The notes under the pieces are model-generated. The model saw nothing but the letters and a program-made list of their open reading frames with translations. It was not told the origin of the DNA and did not search any database. 64,000 bases of DNA from Yamagishiella unicocca (Eukaryota; Chlorophyta; Chlorophyceae; Chlamydomonadales; Volvocaceae), in assembly GCA_003116995.1 (NCBI GenBank), contig BDSL01000045.1, positions 620,001-684,000 on the forward strand. Reading direction: 5' to 3'. The position numbers were made by a program, and so were the translations under genes. Each line of letters begins with the position of its first letter. Position 1 is the stretch's first letter. Positions 1 to 12,720 of this stretch are shown here, one piece after another.

Positions 1-534
1 AGACGGACATAAACGTGTAACGCGGTGCCAACCTGCGCACGTGCCTGGATGTGTAGCAGTACCGCCACTGCGTGAGGTGGGTAACGCTTTGGGCAGCAGT
101 TTCAAACTGTCACTTGTGTTGGCGGAGTAAGCCCGCACGGGTGCACGGATTTACTGGTATGTGGTTGGCTGCAGTCAACCAGCCGTACGCGGCCGTAACG
201 GCTTGGCCAGGCAAGTTTTCCTCTGGAATCCCCCTACGTCATTTGCCAATTGTATAGTTTTTCCGTATTTATCTGTAGGCGTGGGAAGCCGCTGACAGCT
301 TTGTGGCATTTGCAAGCAAGGGCCATGGAGTAAACCCGCTACCATCCCTTCCAACCTCGCATCGTAATCACAATGCAGCGCACTATTCAACCTGGTAGCC
401 GTTGGTCTGGGGTGCCATCGGCAGGCGCAAATTGCGTAGCAGGACGGGGCCGGGCGCAAGCAAGCCGTCCTACGTACCCGGCGAGCGCGCCAACCCGAGT
501 GATTGCATACAGTACTCTAGCCGAGGCAGCCACC
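1..534. other. Upstream region of PARN; no separate gene seen
   Basis: No conserved coding signal was recognised on either strand; the short open frames here look like chance. An in-frame ATG at 373 would extend PARN by 54 residues (see the PARN entry), so part of this stretch may be translated; the rest is taken as promoter and 5' UTR. Confidence 0.5.
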
Positions 535-3500
535 ATGCTGGAATCAGCAGCTAAAAGCGAAGAGCCGCCGCGCGTCGACTTCACCAATGTCAATCGCCAC
601 AACTTTAATGCAGTGATGCCCATTATGCGCACAGCGATCCAAGAGGCGACGTTCATTGCAATCGACACAGAATTCACCGGCCTGTTTCCGGAAGGGATGA
701 TGGAGGACGTGCTTGACGACTATGAGGGCCGGTACAAGCGCTTGCTGGCGTCCGCCGACAGCTTTATCATTTGCCAGGTGTGGCACGCGGGCTGGCGTCT
801 GGCGCGTTGTGGGTGGGTCCACTCCTCTTGACCGTCCCCACTTCTCTTTCTGCCCCTACTCCCGCTGGGTCCCCTGTACACGCCCCCACCCAAAGCCAGT
901 GACTGCCCACAACCCACAACCATCCAAACATCGCGTCCACCCTAGCACCCTGGCGTGACATCCTTTAAAACCCAGGCTTCGCCTCGTATAAGCACACGTG
1001 CCCACATCGCCTCGCCCGCAACCCCCGCTGCCACAGTTCGGGTTAGCCGCCTTCCGGTGGCACGCCGCCCCCGCCCCCGGGCGCGGCGGGTTCTGGGAGG
1101 CTCGCACCTTCAACGCGTACGTCTTCCCCCGCCCCGATGACAGCACCGGCTGGGACAAGCGCTTCCTGTGCCAGTCCTCCTCCATGTCGTACCTGGCGGA
1201 ACAGGTAGGCCTGCGGGCGGGACGGGCAACGACATGGGACCCTGGTGGGAGTGTTTTTCCGTCTACCCGTGTGACTCTACCAAGCTGCCAGGCGCAATGC
1301 TCATGTACGATAGTGGTGCGGTGCGTTTGAGCAAGCACGTGCGATGCACACGTGGATGTCAGCGACGAGCTAGCTGCTGGGGAACGTTTTGGCAGGGAAG
1401 GAAAAGGCATGTTGGGATGAGCACGGGAAGGTAAGGTGGCCTCTTTCCCTCGCTTCTTCCCTTCCTCCCTCCCTCCCTTCCTCATTCGCTTCCTCCTTCC
1501 CTCCCTCCCTCCCTTGCTTGCTCCGCGTCTCTCACACCGCCTGCACCTCCGCCTCCGCCGCAGGGCTTTGACTTCAACAAGATGATACGCGACGGCATCG
1601 GCTACATCCCGCTGCGCGTGCGGGACGCGCAGGTGCGGCGCCTTCGGGAGGAGGCGGACAAGCAGCAGCGCACCATGGAGCTGCGCAACGAGGGGGAGGA
1701 GGCGCTGGTGGAGGGCCTGAGGGGACGCGTGCTGATGTGGCTCCTGGGCTCGGAGCAGGAGCTGCAGGTGCCGCTGGCACCCACCAAGCGGCAGCGGAAC
1801 CTGCTGCGGCTGCTGGTGCAGGAGGAGTTCCAGCTCCCATCGCTCGGGTATGACCCATTTTCCATAGAGGAGGTGTACACCAAGGGCGGCAGGAGCGCCG
1901 GCGGCGGCGGCGCCGCCGCCGCCGCAGGTGCTAGTGACGGTGTCGGACAGCTGGAGCTGGAGGGGGAGGAAAGCGCGTCGGACGGTGAGGGCGACGGCAG
2001 CGGCGGCGGCGGCGGCGCGCCGGCGGTTGCAGTGGAGGGGTACGTGCGGTTGCGGCGGTTAGACCATTGGCGACCTGGCGCGCTCATAGCGAACGGGCAG
2101 CAGTTGACGGCGAGGCAGCGGATCGAGATGCTGGTGGAGCAGAGCGGCTTCTCGCAGGTGGGCGCACTCGGACGGCGGGGGCGGGGCGGGGCGGTGCAGC
2201 CGTGAGGGGCAACGGAGGTAAGGACGGGACGGGAGGGAAGGGGCTCCGGCGGCTTGCGTCCAAGTAACACGGTGGCGTCGGCATGCAAGGCGGCTCAGGT
2301 GAGGTGAGGGTGGCGGCGTATGTTAGGGATGGCCGGGCGGCCGTGAGCCCATCCCGTGCTGCTCCACACTACCCGCACCCGCCCGCGTACCCGACCAATG
2401 ATCATCCTGGCCTGATCACGGGATTGGCTGCCACGCACACCCGTCGTCGCTGACCCCACCGTCCGCACCACCACATCCCCCGCCCCTGCTCCTGCGCCTT
2501 CTGGACAGGTCCTGGAGGCCCTCCGCGACGCGGGGCGCCCCGTGGTGGGCCACAACGCCGCTTTCGACCTGTCGTACACGTTGGCGCAGTTCACGGGCAG
2601 CCTGCCTCGCTCCTGGGCCGAGTACAAGACGCTCGCGCGCCGCACCTTCCCTGGAGGCGTGTACGACACCAAGCACGTGGCGCAGCAGCTGGCGGCGCAC
2701 CAGGGTCTGCCGCTGGGCGACACCTCGCTTGGCAGCCTGCACCGCACCCTCATGGACGAGCAGTGGCTGCGAGCCAACGTGCCGGCGGCGGCGGGCGGCA
2801 GCAGCATGCCCGACATCCGACACGCGCCCGGGTTCACGGGGTACGAAGGCGTCGAGGATAAGGCCCACGAGGCCGGCTTCGACGCCTTCATGACGGGGTC
2901 GGCCTTCGCGCGGCTGCTTCGCATCGCCGGAGCGAAGGCTGCAGGCCGCGCAGGCAGCGCCGGTGAAGGCGGCGCCGGCGCCAGCGGCGCCGGCGCCGCC
3001 GCCGCCGCTGAGGCGGTGGCCGCCGCCAGCGCCCCAGTTGCCAGCGCAGCGGCAGCGGCGGAGGCCGATGCGCTGCTGCAGCCTCTGCTGCCGTACCGCG
3101 GCCGCCTGAATATGATGCGCTCGGACCTGCCGTACTATGACGTGTTTGGCAGCGACCCGGTGCCCAGCCGGCCCGCCATGCTGCACGTGTCGGGCTTCAC
3201 GCCCAACACGCGCTACTCGTACCTGCTGCAGCGCTTCGTGGCCGCGGGGTTGGGGCCGGTGCAGATCAGCATGCAGATGGGGCCGGGAGGGGCGGTGGGC
3301 GCGCTGGTGCAGCTGTCCAAGGCCGACATGGTGGCGCGCGCGCTGCAGACGGCGCGCAAGAAGTGGGGCTCCTGGACTGTGGTCACTTACGCGGAGTACG
3401 CGAACAGCCGGCAGCAGCAGGTGCTGGCGCAGCAGCAGGGCGGCGCGGTGGCGGGGCTGGGGTACAGCGCGGGGGCCGCGGCGCGCACGCCGCCGCGGTT

Positions 3501-4179
3501 CATTCGGCCGATGGTGCGGCCGGCGGAGGGCGGGGTGCAGGGGCAGGAAGGAGGGCAGCAGGAGGGAGGGCAGCAGGAGGGGGGCCAGCAGGAGGCGGGG
3601 CAGCAGGAGGAGGGACAGCAGGAGGCGGAGCCGCGGCAGGAGGCTAGCGGGACGGTGACGGCGGCGGATTTGGAGCGGCAGCAGCGGCAGCAGCAGCAGA
3701 AAGGCGCCACTGCGATAAGGACGGAGCGGCAGCGGTTGCAGGCGTTTACGCAGCAGGTGGCGGTGGCCACAACCACGATGGAGAAGTTCGTTGCGCAGAA
3801 CCAGAGTAGAGGGGAGTTGAGCGCCGCGCTAGAGGGGGGAGCGAGAGGTACAGGCGAGGGGGAGGGCTCGACGCCTGCCGACGCGGCTCCGTCGGCAAGC
3901 GCGGTTGCGGATGAGGCGGCTCCGTCGACTTCTGCACGTTCGGATCAATCCATGTCTGGCGGAGAAGACGCGGCAGCGGCAGCGGCAGGAGTGAAGGGCG
4001 ATGCAGCTGAGGAGGCAGAGGTGGCGCGCGTGGCAGCTGAGAGGCTTCGCAACTTGGCGATGGCGGCTCAGCAGCGGCTGAAGGGATGGTCTGATAAGGC
4101 TAATAAGGGCGGCGGCAGCTCAGATGGTGGTGGCGGCGGCATGGCACTGCAGCGGCCAGGGCGACCAGTTCGGAGATGA
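535..4179 (+). CDS. PARN: Poly(A)-specific ribonuclease PARN
   Basis: Deadenylase of the DEDDh exonuclease family, which removes 3' poly(A) tails. Four exons: 535-777, 1037-1204, 1564-2157, 2509-4179; all junctions are GT-AG and in phase, giving about 891 residues. Catalytic residues are visible: D44 and E46 in FIAIDTEFTGL, D355 in VVGHNAAFDLSYT, H455 and D460 in HEAGFDAFMTG. An R3H-like insert lies in exon 3 (LAPTKRQRNLLRLL), and an RRM-like segment follows the nuclease (PAMLHVSGFTPNTRYSYLL onward). The last 220 residues are low-complexity Q/E/G/A, longer than in animal PARN. The ATG at 535 has a good context (ccaccATG) and puts the nuclease near the N-terminus, as in the family. A second in-frame ATG at 373 adds 54 residues rich in Arg, Ser and Ala with almost no acid, which could be a mitochondrial presequence. 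Confidence 0.93.
3541..3642 (+). repeat. Coding GQQE-type repeat in PARN exon 4
   Basis: Imperfect 15-18 bp units encode repeated GGQQE/GQQEE steps in the C-terminal tail of PARN. The reading frame is kept throughout. It lies outside the nuclease and RRM-like regions, so it is probably a disordered tail. Confidence 0.7.
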
Positions 4180-4936
4180 AGGGTTGGGCACCTAGGCTAG
4201 GGCATCCCAACCGACATGGCCGTGCTTCGCATAATGCATCGTGCTAGGCTCGTTGCATCAAGCAGTGTGTTTGGTGCTCTGTAGAGTTTCACCTGCTACG
4301 TGGTGGAATTACTCAACCGTGGAATTCGGCTAGGCCTCAGGCATGTCGAAGGCGTTGGATATCGACTGGAATGATCTCAAGAGGGTACTATTTACATTTG
4401 GCCATGGTAGCCACAACTTGCACGCGAGCACTGCGTACATCAACAAGACGCGTCGTTCGCGCCAACACCTCGTCCTAAAACTCCGGCTTGAATCGAATTT
4501 CAAATCCAGCAGTCCAAGCAACGCCTCGTCCAGTGTTAGGCAGTGCGGTCAAGCAGCTGCGCACTGCGGCGCACGCTGCCGTGGTTTATCCCTAGTAGTA
4601 CTCCGTACACACCCCGGTGAGCATGGTCCCAAGCTGGCGTCTCCCAATATAACGAGGCTCCAGCGGCCCGACAGGTGGCCGCTTCAACACAGTCCATACT
4701 CAAAGGCGTTGGCACCCCTGCGGTCAGTCCTGGTGAGTCGGTGGTCGCAGTCGCCGTCGCATCGTCAAAGCAAGGGGCAGGTCAGGCATGGCCATTTATC
4801 CCCCACCACCAATCCGCATCATGCAGCTGGCGTTCGTCAAATTGGAAAATGGGGGTTTCAAGTATTATTAATGAAGGGTATGGCAGTCGGGAGAGCAGCG
4901 GCGTAGCATGCCAGCGCAGCAATGACACCCGGCGGT
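4180..4936. other. Convergent 3' spacer PARN / CEP44
   Basis: Holds the 3' UTRs of both neighbours. On the minus strand a TGTAA lies at 4392-4396, about 545 bases after the CEP44 stop, and may end that transcript. No TGTAA was found on the plus strand after PARN. A 187-codon plus-strand open frame (4343-4906) has no family resemblance and is treated as chance. Confidence 0.6.
4392..4396 (-). terminator. TGTAA polyadenylation signal, CEP44
   Basis: TGTAA is the usual volvocine poly(A) signal. It reads on the minus strand downstream of the CEP44 stop at 4937. A 545-base 3' UTR is plausible for these algae. Assignment is by position only. Confidence 0.45.
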
Positions 4937-7900
4937 TCAGCGTTTGCGCAGGGTCTGCAAGAAGTCTTGCGCCTCCGTGTAGCGCAGGTAAAGGCTGCTG
5001 ATGAGGTCATCTGTGCTCCGAAACGCGCCACTGCCACTGGCGCTTTGTCCAGCACCCACACTGCCGCTTCCAGGGGCCAGCCCGCTGGCGCTCGGCGCCG
5101 CCGCATGTACTGCTGTGTGACCGGTGGATGCCCCGTCGATGGCCGATGTCGTGGATGCACTGGGCAAGTACATAATGCTAGAGGCGTTGGGGTGCGTTTC
5201 CCGAACCTCCAGTTGGGAGGGAGGTGTGCCATGGCGCTGATACAGCGCAGCCGGAGCTGGTCCGACACGGTCGTGGTAGTGATGCTGAGGTTGCGCAGGT
5301 CCAGCTGCTGCGACGCCGTCGAGGATACTCATCGCCCCACCGGCCCGAGGCCCAGCCCGATCGGATGCCCTCCAAGCTGACACGTATACGGCCCCGCTGC
5401 CAGTGCTGCCTGCAGCAATTCCGGAAGTTGCCCCGAAACCGCCGCCTGCGACGGCGACTGACCCTGCGGCCGGTACTGCTGCGTCTAGACCTGATCGCAC
5501 CAAGCCTGTCGCCGTCTGGCTGACGCCCTGTGGACCACCCTGCCCAGCCGATTCGTACCGGGTGCTTGGAGCGGAACTGTCAAGGCTACTGCCATGCAGG
5601 CGCCCCGCATGGCCAGAGGCCGGCGAGATGCCCACGCCCGTTATGGATTCCGGCTGCATTGCCTGGTGCGCTTGCCCCACCGTTCCCGCCGCCGCTGAGG
5701 CGACCTGCTGCATGAGGCTGCTAGGCTGAAACGAGAACGAGGGCTGCGGCATAGGCGAGAACGAGGGCTGCATGCGGGGCCCGCCGCTGCTGGGCTGCAG
5801 GGCGGGCTGCGACGGCGCTGGCCCTGCCGACGTAGGGCGACCAGGGTACGGCGCCGACGATGCCGCTGCTCCTGAAGGGGCGCCCGCCAATCCAGCCATA
5901 CCCGTGGTAGGGCGCGAGAGCATAGAGCCGCTCGCCGGGGCTAGCGCCGCTGCATAGGCGTCCCATCGGCCACGGACCTCACTGTCAGCTCCCACTGAGA
6001 GAGATTCCCGGACTGAGCCTGCGGCAGGCCCCGCAGCCGCACTGGCACTCGAGGGCCGCAGGTCCCGTATCGGTGCCGCCGACAAGCCAGGATCCTGGCG
6101 AATGTATGGGGCTGCCGCCGATGCGAATGCTTGCTGTGAAGGGGCCGTACGTCCGTCAGGTCGATGCGCTGGGAGGCGTGCCGGAGAACCCAGCACCGGT
6201 GGGGACGCCGGCAGGGCGCTCCCCGCAGATCGGGGCCGCCCGGCTGACTGCCACGCCAAGCTCGCCTCCGGCCGGAGCAACGCCGCAGCAGATGGGGAAT
6301 TCCGCGCCGGGCTGCCCCCTTGCGCAGCGTCCTGTGCATACGGGCGCTTGACGCACAGCTCCAGTTCGCACTCCAGGAAGCGCACGCGTCCTTCCAGCAC
6401 AGTCACGCGGGCCTGCAGCACATCGCGGCTCTGTCTGGCCTCCAACCTGCGCCGACAGCAGCCAGACACGGTTGGAAAGGGTGGCCTGAGGGCACGGACG
6501 TCGCACCAGCGTGGGAAGCCGGTCTCCATAGCACATCGCCACGCACATAACAGGCAATGCGCGCTACTGACCCCTACATGGCGCGCCGCCTCCACGGCCC
6601 TACCTTTTGAACCGGAAAAACGATAGCAGGCACATCGCGCCAACCCCCTCTCCACCCCGCGTGCTGCATCAGATGCTGCAATCAACTAACGCACACCTGG
6701 TCTTCTCCAGCTCTGATTCTGCGGCAATCAGCTTGTCCCGCAGCTGCTGCAGCTGCTCATGTGTCTCCCGCTCCAGCCGGCCTAATTGGGCTGGCCAATC
6801 GACTTTGGAAATGCTGCTAGGTGCACCAGTCACGTTGCTGCCGTCCCCGGTTTGCGTTCCTGACACAGCTTGTCCCTGCCGTTGCTGGGTTGGCGATCGG
6901 GCTCCACGCCCCGCCCCGTCTGCTCGGCCGTATCCATGAGACGCGACGGGCGCGGGACCTGCCATGGTGCCGGTTCGACGATTCTGGTCCGAGGCTGGCT
7001 CGTCACGCTGCAAGTCGTCCCCGCCCCTCGACCCCCGATCCCGCCAGCCCGCGGCTGTCGCCTCCTCATCGTCCGCCTGCTCCGCCGCCCCGCTGTCATA
7101 GCCTGAGTCCCCAAGTTGCTGGCTGTCCGTGTCGTCACGTGCACCGCCACCGGCACGACCCGACTGCAACACTTTGCCCGGACCAAAATATCTGCTGAAG
7201 CTCCACTCGTCCAAATCGCGAGCCACGTACGCACCGCTGCTGAACTGAGCGGTACTGGCACCAGATGCAGCGCCACCAACCGCAACTGGGGCCGCGACCG
7301 ACCCAGTGGTACGACCGTTCCATTGCGTCCCGGTGGGAGGCTGCGAGTGCTGCTGGGGCAGCGCCACTGGCTGTGTTGTTTGGCGCAGGCCACCCGGAGG
7401 CGCTACCAAGCCCGTCGGCGCCTCAGACTGCCTGTCATAGGACAGGTGCCTGCTACTCCCCGCATCTGCCCTACTGCTAGCGCCGCCAGCAGCGTCAGGG
7501 GGCCCAGACAAATGCGAAGTGCTGGTGTGGGCTGCAGCGCTTGAGAAGGCGGCCTGCTGCCAGGACGTTGTGGCCTGCTGCCCTGGGGGACTGGCTTCCG
7601 GCCGCCACCATGCGCTGCTGTCCGGCCGGTCTGCGTGGCATGGGCGTTCAATAAATTACACAAACAATTAATTAGGCCTGGTTCCCCGCCGATGTCCCCG
7701 TCGATGTCCCCGCCCGGACCCCGCGGCCGATCCCTTCGTCCAGCCTTACCTGCACCGCTGAGGCCAATCCCTGCGCCCAGGCCCAGGCCGGCACCTCCTC
7801 CCCCATCCTCCCCATCGGCGAAAGCTGGGTTCAAGAACCAGGTGTGTATGGGCGGTTGCGGCCCAAGTCCACGACTGGCTGGTGCATGTCGCTGTGGCAC

Positions 7901-9330
7901 GTGTCCGGCATTCACCGGCGCTGATGGTCGGAAGGTCAGCTCCAGATTGTGCCCCTTCCGAGAAGAAATCTGCGCGTCCGGTGAGCTCTGCGGCCGTGGA
8001 GCCACCTTGACTGCAAGCACGAGGGAACGCAGACGATCAGATAATGACGCTCGTCACCGGTGAACCACATTCAACCGGCAAACCCTATAGACTATGCCAA
8101 CACGATGGCAGGCAGCCATAATATGTATATACAGGCAACGCATTGTGCCATGCCGCCATCTGGCGGCACGTCACCTATGTACAGAAGTTCCGAGCTCACA
8201 GAACCTGAGCAGATGCCGCCCACCTGCTGCAGGCGGTCCTTGCGGCGAGGGGGAGGGGGAGCGCAAAGCCGTAATCGTCTTCCTCGTCTTGAAGATGGAT
8301 TGCGCAGCGTCCGTGGCGTTTGGCAGATGCTGCGGCGCCAGCACTTGATGGATTTCAAGATCGTCGTTGCGGACCACCTGCCCCACAGGAGAAACCATGT
8401 CGTTGGTGTACGCGGCCGTATCCGCATCTTATTGCGCACAGTTTCGGTCCCAACCCTGCCGCGCGACCTAGGATTGCACGGGGATGAGCTCAATTGCGCA
8501 TGTCATAGAAGGGTTAATGCCGCTGTTCTGTTGTACATCCTTAATGCCGCTGCTTCGTTGGTGCGCGTGCGCACCAACTGTCAGTGTATGCTGGACACGA
8601 ACGGAGCGCACCTTAACCATGGGGCTGTTCCTACGGGGTGCCGCCAGCCTGCTAACTGCTTGCTCCTGCAGTTTTTGCGGCAACGGAACCCGTGAGTTTC
8701 AAGTTCCTTCTAGGCAGCTGGGATAGCGACTCGGTGTCGTTCGACCTCCTACCTGGCGAGTGGCTTTTAGTGCTGCCAGGCGTTCCTGGCGGACTTCCTC
8801 GTTGTGCAGTTTTTTGCATACTGCGATAACGTCACACAGTAGGAGCACCTTCCGCTCTGCGTATCCCTGCTCAAAAAACTGCGCCGGCGTCAAGACCGTG
8901 CGCACGTTCAGCAGATCCCTGAAGAGTCTAAAGCTAGACTCGATAAACCGCTGGTCCGTTTTGCCAGCCAGCTGCGAGGTAGGCGAGAGGTTCCTCATCA
9001 ATGCCATAGTCAAAGGATTGCAACCTGCCTTAGCAAGACGACCCACCTCGAAGCCATTCCGCACAATGAAGCGCGCAACATGACGAGAGAATTTCAACAA
9101 TGCAAAGCTGAGAAGTGGTAGCAATGCCACCGGGTCGCCCAGGCGTAACCTGAGGTGGGTGCGATGGTGCGCGGTCAACGCCATTTGGGACTGGGCAATC
9201 CGGGCGCAACCAGCCAGTGAAGCAATGCCTAAAGCACTTACCCCACTTCGTCCACATCTGCTGGATATTTGATCGCCCTCAACTCCCGAAGGAGGCGCTG
9301 AAGGTTGCCGTTCAAGTCCCCGGTGGACAT
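4937..9330 (-). CDS. CEP44: CEP44-family centrosomal/centriole protein
   Basis: CEP44 is a conserved centriole protein needed in animals for centriole maturation. Seven exons on the minus strand: 9330-9242, 9149-8753, 8665-8612, 8377-8224, 8010-7750, 7582-6697, 6446-4937; phases agree throughout, giving about 1116 residues. The N-terminus MSTGDLNGNLQRLLREL continues with KYPADVDEVGLRLGDPVALL and, further on, FIESSFRLFRDL and a VLTPAQFFEQGYAERKVLL stretch, which is the family's N-terminal domain (roughly residues 1-140). A coiled coil spans the exon 6/7 junction (QLQQLRDKLIAAESELEK, then RLEARQSRDVLQARV), and the C-terminus ends in a short helix (STDDLISSLYLRYTEAQDFL). The middle is long, Ser/Gly/Ala-rich and probably disordered, making the protein about three times the length of animal CEP44. 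Exons 3-5 rest on phase and splice signals more than on homology. Confidence 0.9.
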
Positions 9331-9803
9331 GAGCGCTCGTTCAAGCTGTCAGACCACCAATTTCATGTCTAGACGCATCTAATTTGAGAACGACCCCATG
9401 AACGTGCGCCATGCACAATGCCTCCGCTAGTCACGGACAGGAAAATTGTAAGCAACCCGACATGCTTAGGCCGAGGCACACAGTAGTGGTTGTCGCGATG
9501 TTAGTGATAGGACGGTGGAGGACGAATGAACACGCCCTCAAGGGGTCCCGCCTGAAAAGTACGTCGCTGTACGATGACAAAGGCTGGAAAATGGGGCTTT
9601 GTGCTCGCAAAAGTGCATTGTAGTCGTTGTTAGGATTGCGTGCAGAAGCTTACTGGCGTGGACTTGCGACGAGCCAAAGCCCAAAGGCACCACCAAACAG
9701 ACAACCGTCCCCCTTTGGCAGACAGCCAGACAGTCAATATCCGCGCACACAACGTCGACAAATATAGTAAGGAAACTATCGCCGTAGGATACGTGCAGCG
9801 AAG
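9331..9803. promoter_or_regulatory. Divergent promoter region CEP44 / CCDC137-like
   Basis: The 473 bases between two start codons on opposite strands must carry both promoters and 5' UTRs. Base composition is lower in GC than the flanking exons. No TATA box or other element could be assigned with confidence. Confidence 0.55.
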
Positions 9804-11973
9804 ATGGCTAAGGGCCTAACACAGCGGCGGCGCATCAAGCGTGCACTCGATGCAGCGAGGGGCAACCTTCACAAGATTGCGGTGCGCAAGATAGAGTTTT
9901 GTGGCCCGTAATCCACACGGACGTTAACTGGTGCGGCTTCGGCATTGCAGAACGGCAAGGCACTACCGAGTAGCCTGCCGGAGGCGCCCAAACCAAAAGA
10001 CACGGAGCAATTGCCAGGGTCGCTCCGCAAAATGCTTGCGCTGAAGGTTTGCGAAGGGGACTGGGCGGTGCAAAGGTAGCGTCACGCTCAACCGCAGGCC
10101 GAGGGGAGGGTTGTGTTGGGCTCGTATGTGCGCGCGTTTAGCGGAGCGCCCAGGCAGGCCCTGGTATCGCCTGAAGCCCTACACGTCCTTCCTGTGCCGT
10201 CCATCAGGAAATGGCCGCGCAGAGAGATAAAAAGAAGCAGAATGCTGAGCAAGCCGCGACCGCACCTCCAGCTGAAGGTGCGCTGCGGTATGCGATCGGC
10301 GTCGAGCCCTCTTACACGCGACTAAGTGGTCGCGGCCGATGTGGGTCGTCCACTCACGTAACGAGGGGCCACGTAGCGTCCTCCTTACAGCTCGCGCGCG
10401 GCATCTCCATCAGTCGCGTTAGACCTGTCATGGTTGTGTGTTTGAGCGGACGTCTGGTATGCTCCCGCTGGCCGTTGACTCTCCGGTGCAGGTCCGAAGG
10501 GTAAGCGAGCCCCTCGGGCGCAGCAGGAAGACGGAGACGGCGAACCGTCCACCTCAGGCCGCAAAGGGACAACACAGCCGCAGCAGCAGCAGAAAAGCGG
10601 TGGCAGGGGTGAGATCAAGGGCGCTAACGCCTTCACCGAGCAGTTCGTAGAAAAGAAGCTCAAAGATAAAAAGAAGGACTACCTGAAGCGTAAACTGGAG
10701 AAGAAGCGGCAAAAGCCGGCAGGGCCGCTAGTAGTTGAGAAGGAGCTGCAGCTGCGAGACAAGGTCAAGTTCGGAGAGGTGCGCGGGCCGGGAGACGGTG
10801 GGCTGATTGATCACGGGAGCCATGTGGGTCGGGGGAGCCATGTGGGTCGGGCGAGACTGTTGCCGCCGAGGGCTTGGGGATGCGCAGCTGGCAAGGAGTG
10901 GGCCCTGGCGGCTTCTTTTGCGACAGGGTGGTGCGGCTTCAACGGCTTTGGGCTAGACCCCTAGCCATACAGCGGAGAGATGCATGCGTGAGTCCAGGTG
11001 CACGGTTCGCAAGGTGGCCCCTCCTATCACTCGCGGAATGGCACTTAAATATAAGAGGAAGCATATCCTTAGGTGAGGTAAATCGGCAGTGCGCCAGTCC
11101 CCCGACTCCGGTCCACCACTCACGCACATTGGATCCCCCTTCCCCGGGGTTTGCAGGTGGTACACGCACCTCTGGAGGTGCACCTGAAACGCAAGCATTG
11201 GGTGGATAAGGAGAGGACCGCCAACGACCGATGCAAGGAGATATTCCTCAAGCAGATGCAGCAGGCGGAACACGTCATGGCGGGGGGGACGGCGGACGAG
11301 GCCATTGCGGTGCGCGGCGGCAAGAAGGCCGGCGGCGGTGCGGGCGGCGCCGCGGCCGCCCAACAAAAGGACAAGAAGCGTAAGGCGCCGGTGAGTCATC
11401 GCGCAGCGATTGCGGGGTGGGGAGTCCTGCATGACGAATGGCGGGACAGGCACCCGAGGCAGTGTGCTGGGGCGCTCCTGGACCCATGCAAGCCTACCGC
11501 ATGCCATCGCCCGTCGTAACCTCGCTGCTGCTACTGTTGCGGCTGCGACGCCTTGCAGACCGACGAGGAGAAGGAGGAGCTCCGCCAGCTCGTCATCGAT
11601 TCGTACCGCGCGTCTAAGAAGGGTGGCGGGTTCCACCACGCGGCAGTGGGTAGGTGCTGCCGTGCGCGAATGTAGCGTGCGCGGCGCGTTGCGATCGTGG
11701 GATGGATGGCGCCGCCTGGCGCTGTGGTTGTTTGCTTGGCGCGTTGACTGGAACCCGAACACAGCGGCTACCTTCACCGTCGGGGCCGTGGCCCTGCCGT
11801 CGGCGCCATGAACGCCATTGCAAGCTGCGCCGTGTGTGTTTTCAGTGCGATCTTCTCCCCCCTCGACCCGCCTTCCCGCAGGCAATGCGACGATGTCCTC
11901 CCTGGTCCACCTGGTGGACAGGAGCAGCGGCGGCAGGGCGGCAGCCGGGCCTAAGACGCACCGATTGGATTAA
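9804..11973 (+). CDS. CCDC137: CCDC137-like nucleolar coiled-coil protein
   Basis: Seven exons, all phase-consistent: 9804-9881, 9951-10046, 10208-10277, 10492-10778, 11157-11390, 11559-11649, 11882-11973; 315 residues. Two conserved family blocks are visible. One is LPGSLRKMLALKEMAAQRD, matching the short region around the family's PFRLREIMRS segment. The other is KRKLEKKRQ followed by VVEKELQLRDKVKFGEVVHA, matching the family's EQELLRDTVKFGEVV block. The C-terminus has an acidic/basic helix (TDEEKEELRQLVIDSYRASK), as in animal CCDC137. The protein is highly basic with K/R/E-rich coiled-coil segments, as expected for a nucleolar protein; its molecular role is poorly defined even in animals. 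The start MAKGLTQRRRIKRAL is the first ATG and strongly basic. Confidence 0.85.
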
Positions 11974-12411
11974 CGCACATCTGGGGGAGTGCAAGGGGAG
12001 CGCAACCCTCATTTCCCAAGGGGGCGTGGGCATGTGCGACGGCGTAGTAGTAACTGTTACAGCGGGCCCCAGACCGTAAGGTAGAGCCATTGGACGCATG
12101 ACCGTGTGGTGCGCGGATGGCATGATGTCGGGGGATATGGCGCTGACGTCGTCCATGGGGGCGCGCATCGGAGAGGCACTGCGACTTGTGACGTAGCCTG
12201 GTGTTGTGTTTATCCGGTTGTTTATCCGTTCGCGACTCGCACCTCGGCAGCACCCCTGGTTTGAAGCGAAGCCAGGCTGGCGCTGACGAAGTTTGAAGCC
12301 ACAGCGCCGCTGATCGGGATGTCCAGTGCACTATGGAGGACCTTCATGTGCATGTGATGAGGAATGGGTTGACGCTTGTGTACTGCAGCAGCTTTCCTCG
12401 GCCTATTCCGT

Positions 12412-12416
12412 TACAT
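12412..12416 (-). terminator. TGTAA polyadenylation signal, DDX20
   Basis: Minus-strand TGTAA about 430 bases beyond the DDX20 stop. A further minus-strand copy lies near 12057. Assignment is positional. Confidence 0.45.
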
Positions 12417-12511
12417 AACATAAGAAGGAACATGCGTGGCATATGTTCAATGAGCCGCACATGACTTCCTCGGTACCTCAAGAACCCCTGCGCATCACTC
12501 AATACGGCGTT

Positions 12512-12516
12512 TGTAA
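12512..12516 (+). terminator. TGTAA polyadenylation signal, CCDC137-like
   Basis: Plus-strand TGTAA in an AT-rich patch about 540 bases after the stop at 11973. It is downstream of the opposing DDX20 signal, so the two transcripts would overlap tail to tail. Confidence 0.45.
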
Positions 12517-12720
12517 ATTATAACTTCGTCACCGACCCCATTGAAACTGAGACCTACCGAGGCCCCTCCTGCCGGACTCGACGCACCCCGCTGCACGCTC
12601 CTGCCCCTCAGAACTCGGATGCAACCTCGCAACCACCAACCACCCCTTATGTTTCTGCTCCCCCTCGGCGCTCCCTGTTCACGGACGACGCACCACCTAG
12701 TTCCACCGCCGCCCCCGCGT

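Noticed and set aside
4343..4906. 187-codon plus-strand open frame between PARN and CEP44
   Set aside because: Lies in the convergent 3' UTR spacer; composition is random-like and no family or intron structure is seen.
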